Shown piece after piece: positions 8,873 through 18,303 of a stretch of 60,659 nucleotides of DNA. A model generated the notes under the pieces. That model was not told the origin of the DNA and searched no databases. It was given only the letters and a program-made list of their open reading frames with translations. A program made the translations under genes and the position numbers. The stretch is from Gemmataceae bacterium (GTDB lineage Bacteria > Planctomycetota > Planctomycetia > Gemmatales > Gemmataceae), in the NCBI GenBank assembly GCA_009691845.1, contig SIAJ01000025.1, forward strand, positions 1-60,659. The letters are read 5' to 3'. Position 1 is the stretch's first letter, and each line of letters opens with the position of its first letter.

Positions 8873-9424
8873 ATGCAACAACTCGTCATACTCATCGGCT
8901 ATCGCGGGTCGGGCAAAACGACGGTCGGCAAGATCCTGGCCGAGCGTCTCGGCTGGGACTTTCTGGATGCCGACACCATCTTGGAGGCGCGAGCCGGCAA
9001 ATCGATCCGTGCCATCTTTGCGGACGAGGGCGAACAAGCCTTTCGCGATTTGGAATCGGCGATCCTGGCCGAACTATGCACACGTCACCAAGTCGTCCTC
9101 GCGACTGGTGGCGGAGTTGTGATGCGTGAGGAGAATCAGCAAGCGATGAAAAATGGCTACGCGACCTGGCTGACAGCAAGCCCAGCCGCTCTCTGGGGGC
9201 GAATCCAGGCCGATTCCAGCACGGCTGAACGACGTCCAGCCCTTGCCGGTGGAGGGATGCTGGAAGTCGAACGATTGCTGTCCGTTCGCGATCCACTGTA
9301 TCGATCGTGTGCGGACCTGACGATCTCGGTTGAGTCACTGTCGCCGGAAGAGGCCGCCAACGCTATTCTGGCCGCATGGAGTTTCCACTCGCCGAAGTCG
9401 TATACGTCGTCTCCGCGTTCCTGA
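8873..9424 (+). CDS. aroK: shikimate kinase
   Basis: This 183-residue cytoplasmic enzyme phosphorylates shikimate with ATP in the common aromatic amino acid pathway. Visible features are the P-loop GYRGSGKT at residues 9-16, the shikimate-binding FLDAD near residue 31, the GGGVV loop near residue 80, and a lid-region arginine in ERRPAL. The length fits the family. It overlaps the following prepilin peptidase gene by 49 bases in another frame, which suggests a shared transcript. tyrA, another aromatic-pathway gene, lies far away at 49738-50577. Transcription probably starts near the right end of the IS relic just upstream. Confidence 0.92.
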   Translation: MQQLVILIGYRGSGKTTVGKILAERLGWDFLDADTILEARAGKSIRAIFADEGEQAFRDLESAILAELCTRHQVVLATGGGVVMREENQQAMKNGYATWLTASPAALWGRIQADSSTAERRPALAGGGMLEVERLLSVRDPLYRSCADLTISVESLSPEEAANAILAAWSFHSPKSYTSSPRS

Positions 9425-10494
9425 TCGGGATCAACGTGGGGAGCTTCCTGAATGTGGTCGTGGGTCGACTTCCTCTCGAAAAAAGCATTTTGTGGCCGAA
9501 CTCGCGGTGCCTGTTCTGTCTCCATCCCCTGGCACTGTTGGACAACCTGCCGCTCGTCGGGTGGCTGATGCGTCGCGGACGGTGTCACTACTGCGGGACT
9601 CCGTTTTCCAGCCGCTACCTTTGGGTCGAACTCTTCACAGGCCTGTGTTTTGGCGGACTGTTCTACCTGGATGTGTTAGCGAATTGGCAGATGATACCGT
9701 TCCTGGATTCGTCTCACTCCTTGATCCGAGCGACGGGATTTCCGCCCTGGGAAGCGGTGGTGTACTTCCTGCACCATGCGGTTTTGCTCTCGTTCCTGCT
9801 GGCGTGTGCCTTGTGCGACTGGGATCACAAGGCAATACCACTATCGCTAACGACCGTGGGAACGATCGTGGGCCTGTTATGTGCGACGTTCCTGGCCTGG
9901 CCGTTTCCAAACCCGCCGGCTCTGACGGCCGCCCTGCACGACCCCATCTTGGTGAATGGCGAGTTACGCCCGCGATCCTGGTCTTTTAATCTCAAAGATC
10001 CACTCGTGCTGGGCCTCTATCCTTGGCCAGTCTGGGGCCCATTGCCGGATTTTTTGGTGAAGCATTCCTGGATTGTCGGTCTTCTTACCGGCGTGGCCGG
10101 TGCCGCGGCCGGGATGCTGCTGATCCGGGCTGTGAAGTTCACGTTCGAAAAAGGGCTCGGCAAAGAAGCTCTCGGGCTGGGCGATGCCGACCTGATGATG
10201 ATGGCCGGAGCATTCGTAGGTTGGCAGCCGGCGGTAACAGCATTCTTCATCGGTGCGATTGTTTCGCTTCCGCTCGGCGTCATCTTTCAACTGGTGAAGA
10301 AGGAACGGGCGTTCCCGTTTGGACCCGGCTTGGCCCTCGGCGTGATCATTACCTTGTTCCTCTGGCCGAAACTGGGACCGGTATTGCAGCTCTATTTGTT
10401 TGAAGAGATTCTGGTCTTCGTCGCAATCGCGGTCCTGGGTGGTGGTTTGTTCGTTGGCAGCATCGTGGTGCGGGTTCTGGGTTTTGGAAAATAA
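9376..10494 (+). CDS. prepilin peptidase (A24 aspartic protease)
   Basis: This 372-residue polytopic inner-membrane protease cleaves type IV prepilin or pseudopilin leader peptides and may N-methylate the new N-terminus. The N-terminal GSFLNVVVGRLP motif is typical, and four zinc-binding cysteines occur as CLFC and CHYC. The first catalytic Asp lies in CDWDHKAIP and the second in the GxGD-type motif LGLGDADLMMM. Several membrane helices follow. An insertion of about 60 residues after the first aspartate helix (PPALTAALHD to VWGPLPDFL) makes it longer than the usual 250-290 residues, which is common in planctomycetes. Planctomycete genomes encode many DUF1559-type proteins with prepilin leaders, so this may be the main processing enzyme. 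Confidence 0.9.
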   Translation: MEFPLAEVVYVVSAFLIGINVGSFLNVVVGRLPLEKSILWPNSRCLFCLHPLALLDNLPLVGWLMRRGRCHYCGTPFSSRYLWVELFTGLCFGGLFYLDVLANWQMIPFLDSSHSLIRATGFPPWEAVVYFLHHAVLLSFLLACALCDWDHKAIPLSLTTVGTIVGLLCATFLAWPFPNPPALTAALHDPILVNGELRPRSWSFNLKDPLVLGLYPWPVWGPLPDFLVKHSWIVGLLTGVAGAAAGMLLIRAVKFTFEKGLGKEALGLGDADLMMMAGAFVGWQPAVTAFFIGAIVSLPLGVIFQLVKKERAFPFGPGLALGVIITLFLWPKLGPVLQLYLFEEILVFVAIAVLGGGLFVGSIVVRVLGFGK

Positions 10495-10509
10495 CCGCTA
10501 GAGACACAC

Positions 10510-11124
10510 ATGGCAGACGTGACGATCGTCGATTACGGAATGGCGAATTTGCGGAGCGTGCAAAAGGCTTTTGAACGTGTCGGTGCCACTGCGGAGATCA
10601 CCGCCGATCCAGCCAGGATTCGCGATTGCCCTAAACTCATTCTCCCCGGCGTTGGTGCGTTTCAGGATGCTATTTCTTGGCTGCATAAGTCCGGGCTAGC
10701 CGAGCCAATCGTCCGCCACATCGAGAATGGCCGGCCTTTTCTGGGTATTTGCCTCGGCATGCAGCTTTTGTTTTCGCGATCCCACGAGGATGGAGTCTTC
10801 TCAGGTTTGAACATTTTTGCGGGCGATGTGGTCCGTTTTCCACCCACGCCGGGCCTAAAGGTTCCGCACATGGGCTGGAATCAGCTACACTACACCACCA
10901 GTTGTCCGCTTTTCGCTGGGCTAGCCGAGGATTCATCTGTGTACTTCGTGCACTCGTACTATCCGGTTCCGACCGATGCGAGTTTGACGAGTGCCCAGGC
11001 CGATTACCCCGATCCATTCACAGCGGCGATCTGGAAAGACAATGTGTTCGCCACTCAGTTCCACCCGGAAAAGAGCCAGCAGGTCGGGTTGACGATGCTG
11101 AAGAATTTCGTGGCGATTTCGTAG
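10510..11124 (+). CDS. hisH: imidazole glycerol phosphate synthase glutaminase subunit
   Basis: This 204-residue class-I glutamine amidotransferase supplies ammonia to HisF for imidazole ring formation in histidine synthesis. The start MADVTIVDYGMANLRSV and PGVGAF are family hallmarks, the nucleophile Cys lies in FLGICLGMQLL, and the His-Glu pair lies in TQFHPEKSQ. The length is normal for HisH. It follows the prepilin peptidase gene by 15 bases on the same strand. No hisF is present in the window, so the partner is encoded elsewhere. Confidence 0.93.
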   Translation: MADVTIVDYGMANLRSVQKAFERVGATAEITADPARIRDCPKLILPGVGAFQDAISWLHKSGLAEPIVRHIENGRPFLGICLGMQLLFSRSHEDGVFSGLNIFAGDVVRFPPTPGLKVPHMGWNQLHYTTSCPLFAGLAEDSSVYFVHSYYPVPTDASLTSAQADYPDPFTAAIWKDNVFATQFHPEKSQQVGLTMLKNFVAIS

Positions 11125-11132
11125 ATGGATTT

Positions 11133-11235
11133 GTGGGGGCGGACCTCCGGTCTGCCCCTCGCTCCCCAAGGAATCGCTTAAAGAAAGTCGAATTGGGCAC
11201 TTTAAGGTGGGACAGACTTGGAGGTCCGCCCCCAC
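11133..11235. repeat. long-armed inverted repeat after hisH
   Basis: The perfect 16-base arms GTGGGGGCGGACCTCC (11133-11148) and their complement (11220-11235) bracket about 70 bases, and the pairing continues imperfectly inward. There is no T-run, so a simple terminator is less likely than a dispersed repeat. Compare 1168-1224 and 43823-43844. Confidence 0.7.
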
Positions 11236-11282
11236 GAGTTCAAGGCTTGGAGTAGGTTTTCTTCGGAGCAGAACAGATCCTG

Positions 11283-11311
11283 TTCACAAGTACCCTCGCT
11301 CAACTTATAGT
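11283..11311 (+). promoter_or_regulatory. candidate sigma-70-type promoter
   Basis: TTCACA (11283-11288) and TATAGT (11306-11311) are separated by 17 bases and lie 44 bases upstream of the ATG at 11356. The match is reasonable, but planctomycete promoters are poorly defined. Confidence 0.4.
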
Positions 11312-11355
11312 ATCTGGGTAGACTTCGCAGCTTCGAATGACTGAGGAACTTCGGT

Positions 11356-14154
11356 ATGTATCGCGTTAGCGCTCTCGCTGTGCTCCTAATCGCTGCATCC
11401 TCGCTAGCCGCTGATCCGGGCCTGGAGTTGTTCGAAAAGAAAATCCGCCCTCTTCTGGTGGAGCACTGCCAAAAGTGTCATTCCGTCGAGGCCGACAAGG
11501 CCAAGAAGCTGAAAGCCAATCTGTTTCTCGATAGCCGCGCCGGCATTCTCAAAGGCGGCGATAGCGGGCCGATCATCGTCACCGGCGATCCAAAGAAGAG
11601 TCTCCTGCTACGAACCTTGCACTATGCCGGCGACACCAAGATGCCTCCAGCCGGCAAGTTGCCTGAAGCGGCAATCGCCGACTTTGAAAGATGGATCGTG
11701 CTCGGTGCTCCGGATCCGCGTGAGCCGGCCGCAGGTCGAAAACAAGTCGGCATGAGCGTTGAAGAAGGCCGTAAGTTTTGGTCCTATCGCCCGTTGCAGT
11801 CCACGAAAGTGCCTGCGGTGAAAACGGAGGCATGGCCCAAGTCGGAAATCGACCGTTTCATTCTGGCCGCACTGGAAGCCAAGGGACTGACACCCACTGG
11901 TGATGCCGACCGTGCGACACTTGCCCGTCGCATTTACTTTGACCTGGTCGGTCTGCCACCAACCTTGGCAGAAGTCGATGCATTCATTGCCGACAAAGCC
12001 CCAAAGGCGTTCGAGAACCTCGTGGACAAACTTCTCCGCTCGCCCGCGTTTGGCGAACGCTGGGGTCGGCACTGGCTCGATGTCGCTCGATTTGGCGAAT
12101 CGCTCACACTGCGTGGGTTCATTCTGAAGGAAGCCTGGCGCTACCGCGACTACGCAATCGACGCATTCAACCGTGACATGCCGTTCGATCAGTTCATCCG
12201 CGAACAGATCGCCGGCGATCTTCTCCCATCGACATCCCTGGAGGATCGTCGCAGACAATTGGTGGCCACGGCGTTCTTGGCCATCGGCAACAACAACCTG
12301 GAAGAACAGGACAAGGTTCAGTTGCGGATGGATGTCGTGGACGAACAACTCGACGTCATCACGAAGGGATTTTTGGCACAGACAGTCACCTGTGCCCGTT
12401 GCCACGATCACAAGTTCGATCCGATTCCAACCAAGGATTACTACGCACTCGCCGGTATCCTGCGGAACGCCAAGGCGATGGACCACGACAACGTTTCGAA
12501 GTGGGTGGAAGTCTCCATGCCCGGCACGCCGGAGCAAGAGAGTGTGCTCCGGAAGCACGATCAGGCCGTGGCATTGCTTCAAGCGAAGATCAAGGCCGAG
12601 AAGGCGAAGGGTTCTCCGAAAGCCATTGCCAAGATTCTTCCGGTGGCTGATATTCCTGGCATCGTCGTCGACGACGCTCAGGCCAAGAAGGTCGGCGAGT
12701 GGCAGCACTCCGTGCATTCAGGCCACTACATTGGCGAAGGCTATGTTCACGACATGAACATGGGCAAGGGCGAAAAAACACTCACGTTTCAGCCCGATCT
12801 CCCGGTGGCCGGAAAATATGAGGTGCGTCTGGCTTACTCGCCAGGCACCACCCGATCGGAAGCCGTGCAGGTAACGATCTTCAGTGCCGACGGTGAAAAG
12901 TCCGTGATGGTCGATATGCGCAAGGAACCCGCAATCGATGGTCGCTTTGTCTCGCTCGGCGAATATCGCGTGGAGCGGAATGGACAGTGCTACGTCATGA
13001 TCGAGAACGAGGATACCAAAGGGCACGTGACGGCCGACGCGATGGTGTTCATCTCAACGGAGAAGCCCGCCATACCGAAAAAAGACAAGCCGGCCGCGAA
13101 GTCTACGGGATCGCTTGATCTAGTGAAGGCTCTAGAAGCCGAGCTGAAGTCGTTGCAGGCTTCCGGCCCGAAGCGACAGATGGTGATGACGGTTGTCGAG
13201 GAAGCGAAGATCGAAGACGCGAAAGTACATGTTCGCGGCAGCGTTCACAACCTGGGAGCGGTGGCGCCACGCGGATACCTTCAAGTCGCAGGAAGCTTTC
13301 ATGCCCCGAAGATGCCGACCGCACACAGTGGCCGGAAGGAACTGGCCGAGTGGATCGCCTCAAAGGAAAACCCATTAACCTCGCGGGTGATGGCCAATCG
13401 TGTTTGGCACTGGTTGTTAGGCTCAGGGATCGTCCGCACGGTGGACAACTTCGGAACAACAGGCGAAAAACCGTCGAACCCGGAATTGCTCGATCACCTG
13501 GCGATTCGGTTCCTCGATAACGGCTGGTCGATCAAGAAGCTGGTTCGCGAAATCGTTCTCAGTCGCACTTATCAACAACACTCCACAGTGGGAGCCGAGT
13601 CCGCCCCTCTGAAAGTCGATCCAGAGAACCAACTCTTTGGCCGTGCAATCCGACGCCGGCTCGATGCGGAGTGCATTCGCGACTCGATGCTGGTTGTGAG
13701 CGATAGGCTTTCGCACGAACGCGGCGGGCCGTCGTACCCTTCAACCCTCGCCTCCGATTACGGCTACAAGGGAAGCGACCTGCGTCGCAGCGTCTATTTG
13801 CCGTTGTTCCGCAACGCAATGCCGGAGGCTCTCGAAGTGTTCGACATCGCGGATACGAGCATGGTCACGGGCCGACGCAATAGCAGCACCGTCGCCCCGC
13901 AAGCTTTGTTCTTGCTCAATCACCCGTTCCCTGCTGAGCAAGCCAAATACGCGGCCACGCGGATCTTGGCCAATGAAGTGAGCGACGAGAAACGAATCAC
14001 ACACGCTTACCGATTGACACTTGGCCGCACGCCGACCGTTGGCGAGCGAAAGGTGGCCGAGGTTTTTTTGACAAACGCAAAGGATCCGAAGGAAGCGTGG
14101 GCCACGATTGTTCACGCGTTGTTTGCTTCGGCGGATTTTCGATATGTGGACTAA
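11356..14154 (+). CDS. planctomycete cytochrome c / DUF1549 / DUF1553 secreted protein
   Basis: This protein has 932 residues with a signal peptide (MYRVSALAVLLIAASSLAAD). A heme-c motif CQKCH lies at residues 38-42 inside a PSCyt1-type domain (LELFEKKIRPLLVEHC; GDPKKSLLLRTL; KMPPAGKLP). The DUF1549 domain follows at about 170-370 (FDLVGLPPTLAEVD, FGERWGRHWLDVARF) and contains a second CARCH motif at 346-350. A central jelly-roll-like segment (about 430-560, ending near GHVTADAMVF) precedes the DUF1553 domain (about 650-925, with TSRVMANRVWHWLLG and SSTVAPQALFLLNHP). These proteins are typical of planctomycetes and are nearly always followed by a DUF1501 gene, as here. Their biochemical role is not established; extracytoplasmic redox or carbohydrate processing has been suggested. 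Confidence 0.93.
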   Translation: MYRVSALAVLLIAASSLAADPGLELFEKKIRPLLVEHCQKCHSVEADKAKKLKANLFLDSRAGILKGGDSGPIIVTGDPKKSLLLRTLHYAGDTKMPPAGKLPEAAIADFERWIVLGAPDPREPAAGRKQVGMSVEEGRKFWSYRPLQSTKVPAVKTEAWPKSEIDRFILAALEAKGLTPTGDADRATLARRIYFDLVGLPPTLAEVDAFIADKAPKAFENLVDKLLRSPAFGERWGRHWLDVARFGESLTLRGFILKEAWRYRDYAIDAFNRDMPFDQFIREQIAGDLLPSTSLEDRRRQLVATAFLAIGNNNLEEQDKVQLRMDVVDEQLDVITKGFLAQTVTCARCHDHKFDPIPTKDYYALAGILRNAKAMDHDNVSKWVEVSMPGTPEQESVLRKHDQAVALLQAKIKAEKAKGSPKAIAKILPVADIPGIVVDDAQAKKVGEWQHSVHSGHYIGEGYVHDMNMGKGEKTLTFQPDLPVAGKYEVRLAYSPGTTRSEAVQVTIFSADGEKSVMVDMRKEPAIDGRFVSLGEYRVERNGQCYVMIENEDTKGHVTADAMVFISTEKPAIPKKDKPAAKSTGSLDLVKALEAELKSLQASGPKRQMVMTVVEEAKIEDAKVHVRGSVHNLGAVAPRGYLQVAGSFHAPKMPTAHSGRKELAEWIASKENPLTSRVMANRVWHWLLGSGIVRTVDNFGTTGEKPSNPELLDHLAIRFLDNGWSIKKLVREIVLSRTYQQHSTVGAESAPLKVDPENQLFGRAIRRRLDAECIRDSMLVVSDRLSHERGGPSYPSTLASDYGYKGSDLRRSVYLPLFRNAMPEALEVFDIADTSMVTGRRNSSTVAPQALFLLNHPFPAEQAKYAATRILANEVSDEKRITHAYRLTLGRTPTVGERKVAEVFLTNAKDPKEAWATIVHALFASADFRYVD

Positions 14155-14169
14155 CCGAAAGAGAATCTG

Positions 14170-15603
14170 ATGTTCCAGCACTCCGCACTTCTGGGTCGTC
14201 GTGATTGGCTCTCCCGCTCCGCCTGCGGGTTCAGCTCACTCGCGTTTGCCGGACTCGCGAGTGGGGCTCCGGTCGCGATCGCTCCCAGCTCGCCTCTGTC
14301 TGCGAAGAAGCCACACCATGCACCCAAGGCCAAGCGTGTGATCTTCCTGTTCATGCAGGGGGGTGTCAGCCACGTCGATTCGTTCGATTACAAGCCGCGT
14401 CTTGACAAGGACGATGGCAAGATGTTCGGCTTCGACGATGCACGGATCATTGCGAACGGCGGCAAGCGAGGATCGACGCAGCGGGTCATGAAGCCACTGT
14501 GGAAGTTCGCCCAACACGGAAAGTCCGGACATTGGGGGTCGGAGTTGTTTCCCGAGATGTGCAAGCACATGGACGACATGACGTTCATTCACTCGATGCA
14601 CACCGAGGGCGTTGCTCACGGCCCGGCCACGCTCTTCCTACATTGCGGATCGACGACGTTCGTTCGTCCTTCAATAGGCTCGTGGGCTCTGTACGGCCTA
14701 GGTTCGGAGAACGAGAATCTGCCGGGATTCATGTCGATTGCCCCGTCGGCCGGGAATGGTGGAGCCCGCAACTACGGTAATGCGTTCATTCCCGCGATTT
14801 ATCAAGGTACGCCCATTGGTCGGGCTGGCGGTTCTGTAACTGAGGCGACCATTCGCAACCTGGCCGGCACTGCCACGGAAGCAGCCCAGAAAGGGCGATT
14901 CGACTTGTTGCGTGAACTTCATGCCGAGCAACTCAAGCTTCGGCCCGGCAACACGGAACTCGAGGCCGTGGCAAGTTCCTACGAACTAGCCTGGAGGATG
15001 CAGCACAACGCTCCGGATATTCTCGATGTTTCGAAAGAATCCGCCGAGACATTCAAGCTCTATGGCGTGAATGAGAAGTCAACGGACACGTTTGGCCGGC
15101 AATGCCTGATGGCCCGGCGACTATGCGAGGCCGGCGTTCGCTTCGTGCAAGTCACCTACGGCGACAGCAGCGCGAATCCCGCCTGGGATCAGCATTCCGA
15201 CATGCCCAAGCATGGCACCCACGCGAAAGCCGTGGATAAGCCGATCGCGGGCTTGCTTGCAGATCTAAAACGCCGGGGTTTGCTCGAAGATACAATCGTC
15301 TGGTGGGGCGGTGAGTTCGGCCGTACGCCGTACGCACAAAAGAATGGAACCGGGCGAGATCATAACCCGGGCGGTTTCACGGTCTGGTTGGCGGGTGGTG
15401 GCTTCAAGCCGGCGACGGCTTTTGGAGCGACGGATGAGTTCGGGGCACAGGCCGTGCAGGACAAAGTTCACATGCACGATTTGCACGCGACCATCCTGCA
15501 CCAACTCGGCCTCGACCACGAGAAGCTAATTTTCCAGTATGCTGGCCGGCCGTTCCGGCTCACGGATGTGCATGGACGAGTGGTGAAAGAAGTGTTGGTG
15601 TAA
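14170..15603 (+). CDS. DUF1501 secreted protein (sulfatase-like fold)
   Basis: This 477-residue protein is the partner of the gene 15 bases upstream. The N-terminus carries a twin-arginine-type signal (RRDWLSRSACGFSSLAFAGL). Family landmarks are VIFLFMQGGVSHVDSFDYKP, then HGKSGHWGSELFPEM, GVRFVQVTYGD, and DTIVWWGGEFGRTPYAQ followed by RDHNPGGFTVWLAGGG. The Asp/His-rich motifs recall the alkaline phosphatase/sulfatase superfamily, but no activity is proven. Export by Tat implies folding with cofactor in the cytoplasm. A paralogue occurs at 28194-29642. Confidence 0.92.
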   Translation: MFQHSALLGRRDWLSRSACGFSSLAFAGLASGAPVAIAPSSPLSAKKPHHAPKAKRVIFLFMQGGVSHVDSFDYKPRLDKDDGKMFGFDDARIIANGGKRGSTQRVMKPLWKFAQHGKSGHWGSELFPEMCKHMDDMTFIHSMHTEGVAHGPATLFLHCGSTTFVRPSIGSWALYGLGSENENLPGFMSIAPSAGNGGARNYGNAFIPAIYQGTPIGRAGGSVTEATIRNLAGTATEAAQKGRFDLLRELHAEQLKLRPGNTELEAVASSYELAWRMQHNAPDILDVSKESAETFKLYGVNEKSTDTFGRQCLMARRLCEAGVRFVQVTYGDSSANPAWDQHSDMPKHGTHAKAVDKPIAGLLADLKRRGLLEDTIVWWGGEFGRTPYAQKNGTGRDHNPGGFTVWLAGGGFKPATAFGATDEFGAQAVQDKVHMHDLHATILHQLGLDHEKLIFQYAGRPFRLTDVHGRVVKEVLV

Positions 15604-15611
15604 GGAGTCAG

Positions 15612-15639
15612 CGAGCCTCCGACGTAAGCCGGAGGCTCG
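15612..15639. terminator. hairpin between convergent genes
   Basis: The perfect 10-base arms CGAGCCTCCG and CGGAGGCTCG enclose an 8-base loop, midway between the DUF1501 stop and the end of the convergent gene. It could terminate both transcripts, although no T-run follows. It may equally be a dispersed palindrome. Confidence 0.5.
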
Positions 15640-15664
15640 TTGCGGCAGAAGGCTCCGCCACTCG

Positions 15665-16471
15665 TCACTTCGTTGCAAACACTTTCTTAGGCTTGAGATC
15701 GGCCCGAGTCAGACCCAACCGGTGGATGAGTGGCCGGTAGACTTCCTCAATGAAGACTTGCTCGTCGAAAATCTTCAAGGATCGCACAGCTTCCACGCGT
15801 CGGCGACCATCGGCCAACAGGCTATCCGCGGGCATTCGAAACGTGTTCACGACATGTTTGAATGCTTCGATGGTCGCTTCGCGATCGTCTTCCAGGTAGA
15901 TTGAAACGAGCATCCGAAAGAAGTGTGCGTGTGCCGCTTCATCCGTACTCACGAGATCGAGCACTCGGTCCAGTGCCGGGTCACGACCATCGGCAACCTT
16001 GCGTAGATTTCGGTAATGGAGTTGCGTAGCCAACTCTTGAAACATTGTGTAGATGACGGCAGCCCGCGGAGTTCCGTACAAAACATTCCACTCAGTCGCA
16101 AGTACATCGTCCGCGAGTTGGGCCATCTGCTTCTTGGTTCGGTGCCCAGACTTGATTAGCCAGTCCTCGAGTACCAGCGAGTGCTTGGATTCTTCGTATC
16201 CCCAGTTCGCCAGCATCCAGGCTCGGCCGCGGTTTGCCCGAACCGGGGGTAATTGCTTGGCGACGTAGTCTGGGAGATACAGTTCGACCATGCAGAAAGT
16301 TTGAACGACGTCCGCGATGACCGGTTCGATGCTGGTGTTGACCTTGTCCCACGGGATGTCCGTGCGGATGTTCCAGCGCCGTTTCTTCTCGGCCATGTCG
16401 AAATACGCCCGGTAGGCATCGTAGATCTTGGCGCGTGTTTCTGGACTGTCTTCGGGGTCGTGAGAACTCAT
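15665..16471 (-). CDS. acyl-ACP desaturase-like ferritin-fold protein
   Basis: This 268-residue soluble protein of the type-2 fatty acid desaturase (acyl-acyl carrier protein desaturase) family adopts an all-helical di-iron fold. Iron ligands can be placed: a first-helix glutamate in CMVELYLPDY, EESKH near residue 93 (EExxH), the glutamate in FQELATQLHY, and DEAAH near residue 178 (DExxH). The spacing matches plant and mycobacterial enzymes (EENRH and DEKRH types). The reaction would be O2-dependent desaturation of an ACP-bound acyl chain; the substrate and regiospecificity are unknown. There is no signal peptide, so it is cytoplasmic. With the membrane desaturase at 1344-2546, the window encodes two different di-iron routes to unsaturated lipids. 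Confidence 0.82.
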   Translation of the reverse strand: MSSHDPEDSPETRAKIYDAYRAYFDMAEKKRRWNIRTDIPWDKVNTSIEPVIADVVQTFCMVELYLPDYVAKQLPPVRANRGRAWMLANWGYEESKHSLVLEDWLIKSGHRTKKQMAQLADDVLATEWNVLYGTPRAAVIYTMFQELATQLHYRNLRKVADGRDPALDRVLDLVSTDEAAHAHFFRMLVSIYLEDDREATIEAFKHVVNTFRMPADSLLADGRRRVEAVRSLKIFDEQVFIEEVYRPLIHRLGLTRADLKPKKVFATK

Positions 16472-16613
16472 GTATAGCCAACAAAGCTTGTAGGGGACTA
16501 GCCGCGAGAGATATTCTATCTGGATATCGGCAGAATGCGGGTGTCGGTTCCATCCCGAATGCCCTTCCTTGGCGAGTATCTTCGATTATGCAAGCTTTAC
16601 ACAAGCATGGGCA

Positions 16614-18254
16614 TCAGGGTTTCGGCCGCTTGATGGCCTTCCCCGGTTTCTCGCCGGTCGGCTTGCCCCCGTCGAGAACGAGTTTGCCGTTCACGATCAC
16701 ATAGGCAATCCCCTCGCTGTAGTGAAATGGCTCTGCGAAAGTCGATCGATCGATCACCCTTTCCGGATCGAAGATGGTGATGTCTGCGCAGGTATCGGGA
16801 CGGAGGGTCCCGCGGTCGGTGATTCCGAGCTTCGCCGCGTTCAGGGAGGTCATCTTGCGAACCGCGTCTTCTAGCGTAAGCAGGCCTTTCTCGCGGACGT
16901 AGAACCCCAACACACGCGGGAAGGTGCCGAAATTCCGGGGATGGGGATGGCCTCTGCGCAAAGGCCCCTCGATCGCATATGCCGAACCGTCCGAGCCGAC
17001 GGAGCACCACGGCTGCTTGAGTGCGAGGTTCATGTCCTGCTCCGTGTGGTGTTCGAACACCGTCGGCACGGATCCTTCTGTTGCGATCAGCAAATCGAGC
17101 ATGACATCCACGGAATCGGCCGAGCCCTGCTTCCCCTTGGTGCGGGCTGCAATCACGCGATCCATCGTCAAACCGGCGTAGGTACCTTTGCCACTAATGA
17201 GCATCCGGGACCAGTCGCCGCCGACAGCCGTGTAATGGTTGTACCAGCCGGGAATGCCTTCCTTGATGTCCTTCTTCAGACGCGCCCGCTGCATCGGATC
17301 CTCCAGTCGTTCGATCATCTTGTTGGTCCCGCCTTCGTGGGCCCAGGGCGGAACGATGCTGGCGAGGTTGTTGTTGCCACGCGTGTACGGATATACATTG
17401 GCTTGCACGTTCACGCCACGTTTGCGGGCGGCTTCGATCAATGCGATGATCTCGTTCATGCGGCCCCAGAGTTTTTGCTCGGCAATCTTCAAATGGATGA
17501 CATCGACCGGTACGCCCGCCTTATCGGCGACGGCTATCGCTTCCTTGACGGAATCCAGGACGGTTTCGCCCTCACTGCGAATGTGCGCAGAATAACTTCC
17601 TCTGTACTTGGCCACGATCTTGCATAGTTCGGCGACATCCTCGGTGGTTGCCAGCGACCCAGGCGGCATCATCAACATGCTCGAAAGCCCGATGGCCCCG
17701 TCCTGCATTGCAGCTTCGAGGATCGGCTTCATCTTCGCAAATTGTTCGGCAGTCGGGCGGACATGAGAAGTTCCCATCACGCTCAACCAGAGATTGTCGA
17801 GCCCGACGTACGACGCGACATTCACGGCCGAGCCTGATTTTTCGAGTGCTGTGAAGTAGGCACCCAGAGATTCGAACCGATTGCGGCCATCCGCTCGCAT
17901 CTCACCCACATAGGGGCCGGCCGAGTTGCCTTCTCCGAGAACTTCCGTTGTGACCCCTTGGCGAACTTTACTTGGTGCGTTGCCGTCTTCGAGCAAGAGC
18001 GTGTCCGAATGCGAATGCATGTCGATAAAGCCGGGCGCGATCACGAGTCCCTTCGCGTCGACCTCGCGTTTGCCAGATCCGGCTGGAATATTGCCGATGG
18101 CAGCGATCTTATTGCCGCGAATCGCCACATCAGCGTGGATCCAAGGATTTCCAGTTCCATCGACGACCTTGCCGTTGCGAAGGACAAGATCGAAAATCGG
18201 TTCGGCCGCGAGGGCGGGGAGTGAGAAAAGAAGCAGAAGAGGCAGCGTTCTCAT
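16614..18254 (-). CDS. secreted D-aminoacylase-type amidohydrolase
   Basis: This 546-residue protein starts at the ATG at 18254, which opens into a signal peptide (MRTLPLLLLFSLPALA); an upstream in-frame start at 18284 would place extra residues before it. It belongs to the N-acyl-D-amino-acid deacylase branch of the metal-dependent amidohydrolases. FDLVLRNGKVVDGTGNPWI is the usual opening, GFIDMHSHSD carries the metal-binding histidines, and further elements are EVLGEGNSAGP, SAHIRSEGE, VIHLKIAE and CSVGSDGSAY (catalytic/metal Asp region), ending in LDGGKPTGEKPGKAIKR. The family hydrolyses N-acyl-D-amino acids or D-aminoacyl esters; members with signal peptides probably act on peptidoglycan-derived or dietary material. 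The exact substrate is unknown. Confidence 0.87.
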   Translation of the reverse strand: MRTLPLLLLFSLPALAAEPIFDLVLRNGKVVDGTGNPWIHADVAIRGNKIAAIGNIPAGSGKREVDAKGLVIAPGFIDMHSHSDTLLLEDGNAPSKVRQGVTTEVLGEGNSAGPYVGEMRADGRNRFESLGAYFTALEKSGSAVNVASYVGLDNLWLSVMGTSHVRPTAEQFAKMKPILEAAMQDGAIGLSSMLMMPPGSLATTEDVAELCKIVAKYRGSYSAHIRSEGETVLDSVKEAIAVADKAGVPVDVIHLKIAEQKLWGRMNEIIALIEAARKRGVNVQANVYPYTRGNNNLASIVPPWAHEGGTNKMIERLEDPMQRARLKKDIKEGIPGWYNHYTAVGGDWSRMLISGKGTYAGLTMDRVIAARTKGKQGSADSVDVMLDLLIATEGSVPTVFEHHTEQDMNLALKQPWCSVGSDGSAYAIEGPLRRGHPHPRNFGTFPRVLGFYVREKGLLTLEDAVRKMTSLNAAKLGITDRGTLRPDTCADITIFDPERVIDRSTFAEPFHYSEGIAYVIVNGKLVLDGGKPTGEKPGKAIKRPKP

Positions 18255-18303
18255 GGCTTGGGTCCTGTGAGTGATTTGCTTCAATCAAACCGAAATGCTC
18301 CGC

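Noticed and set aside
14236..14619. Minus-strand frame opposite the first DUF1501 gene
   Set aside because: It is the antisense shadow of a conserved protein; no independent evidence.
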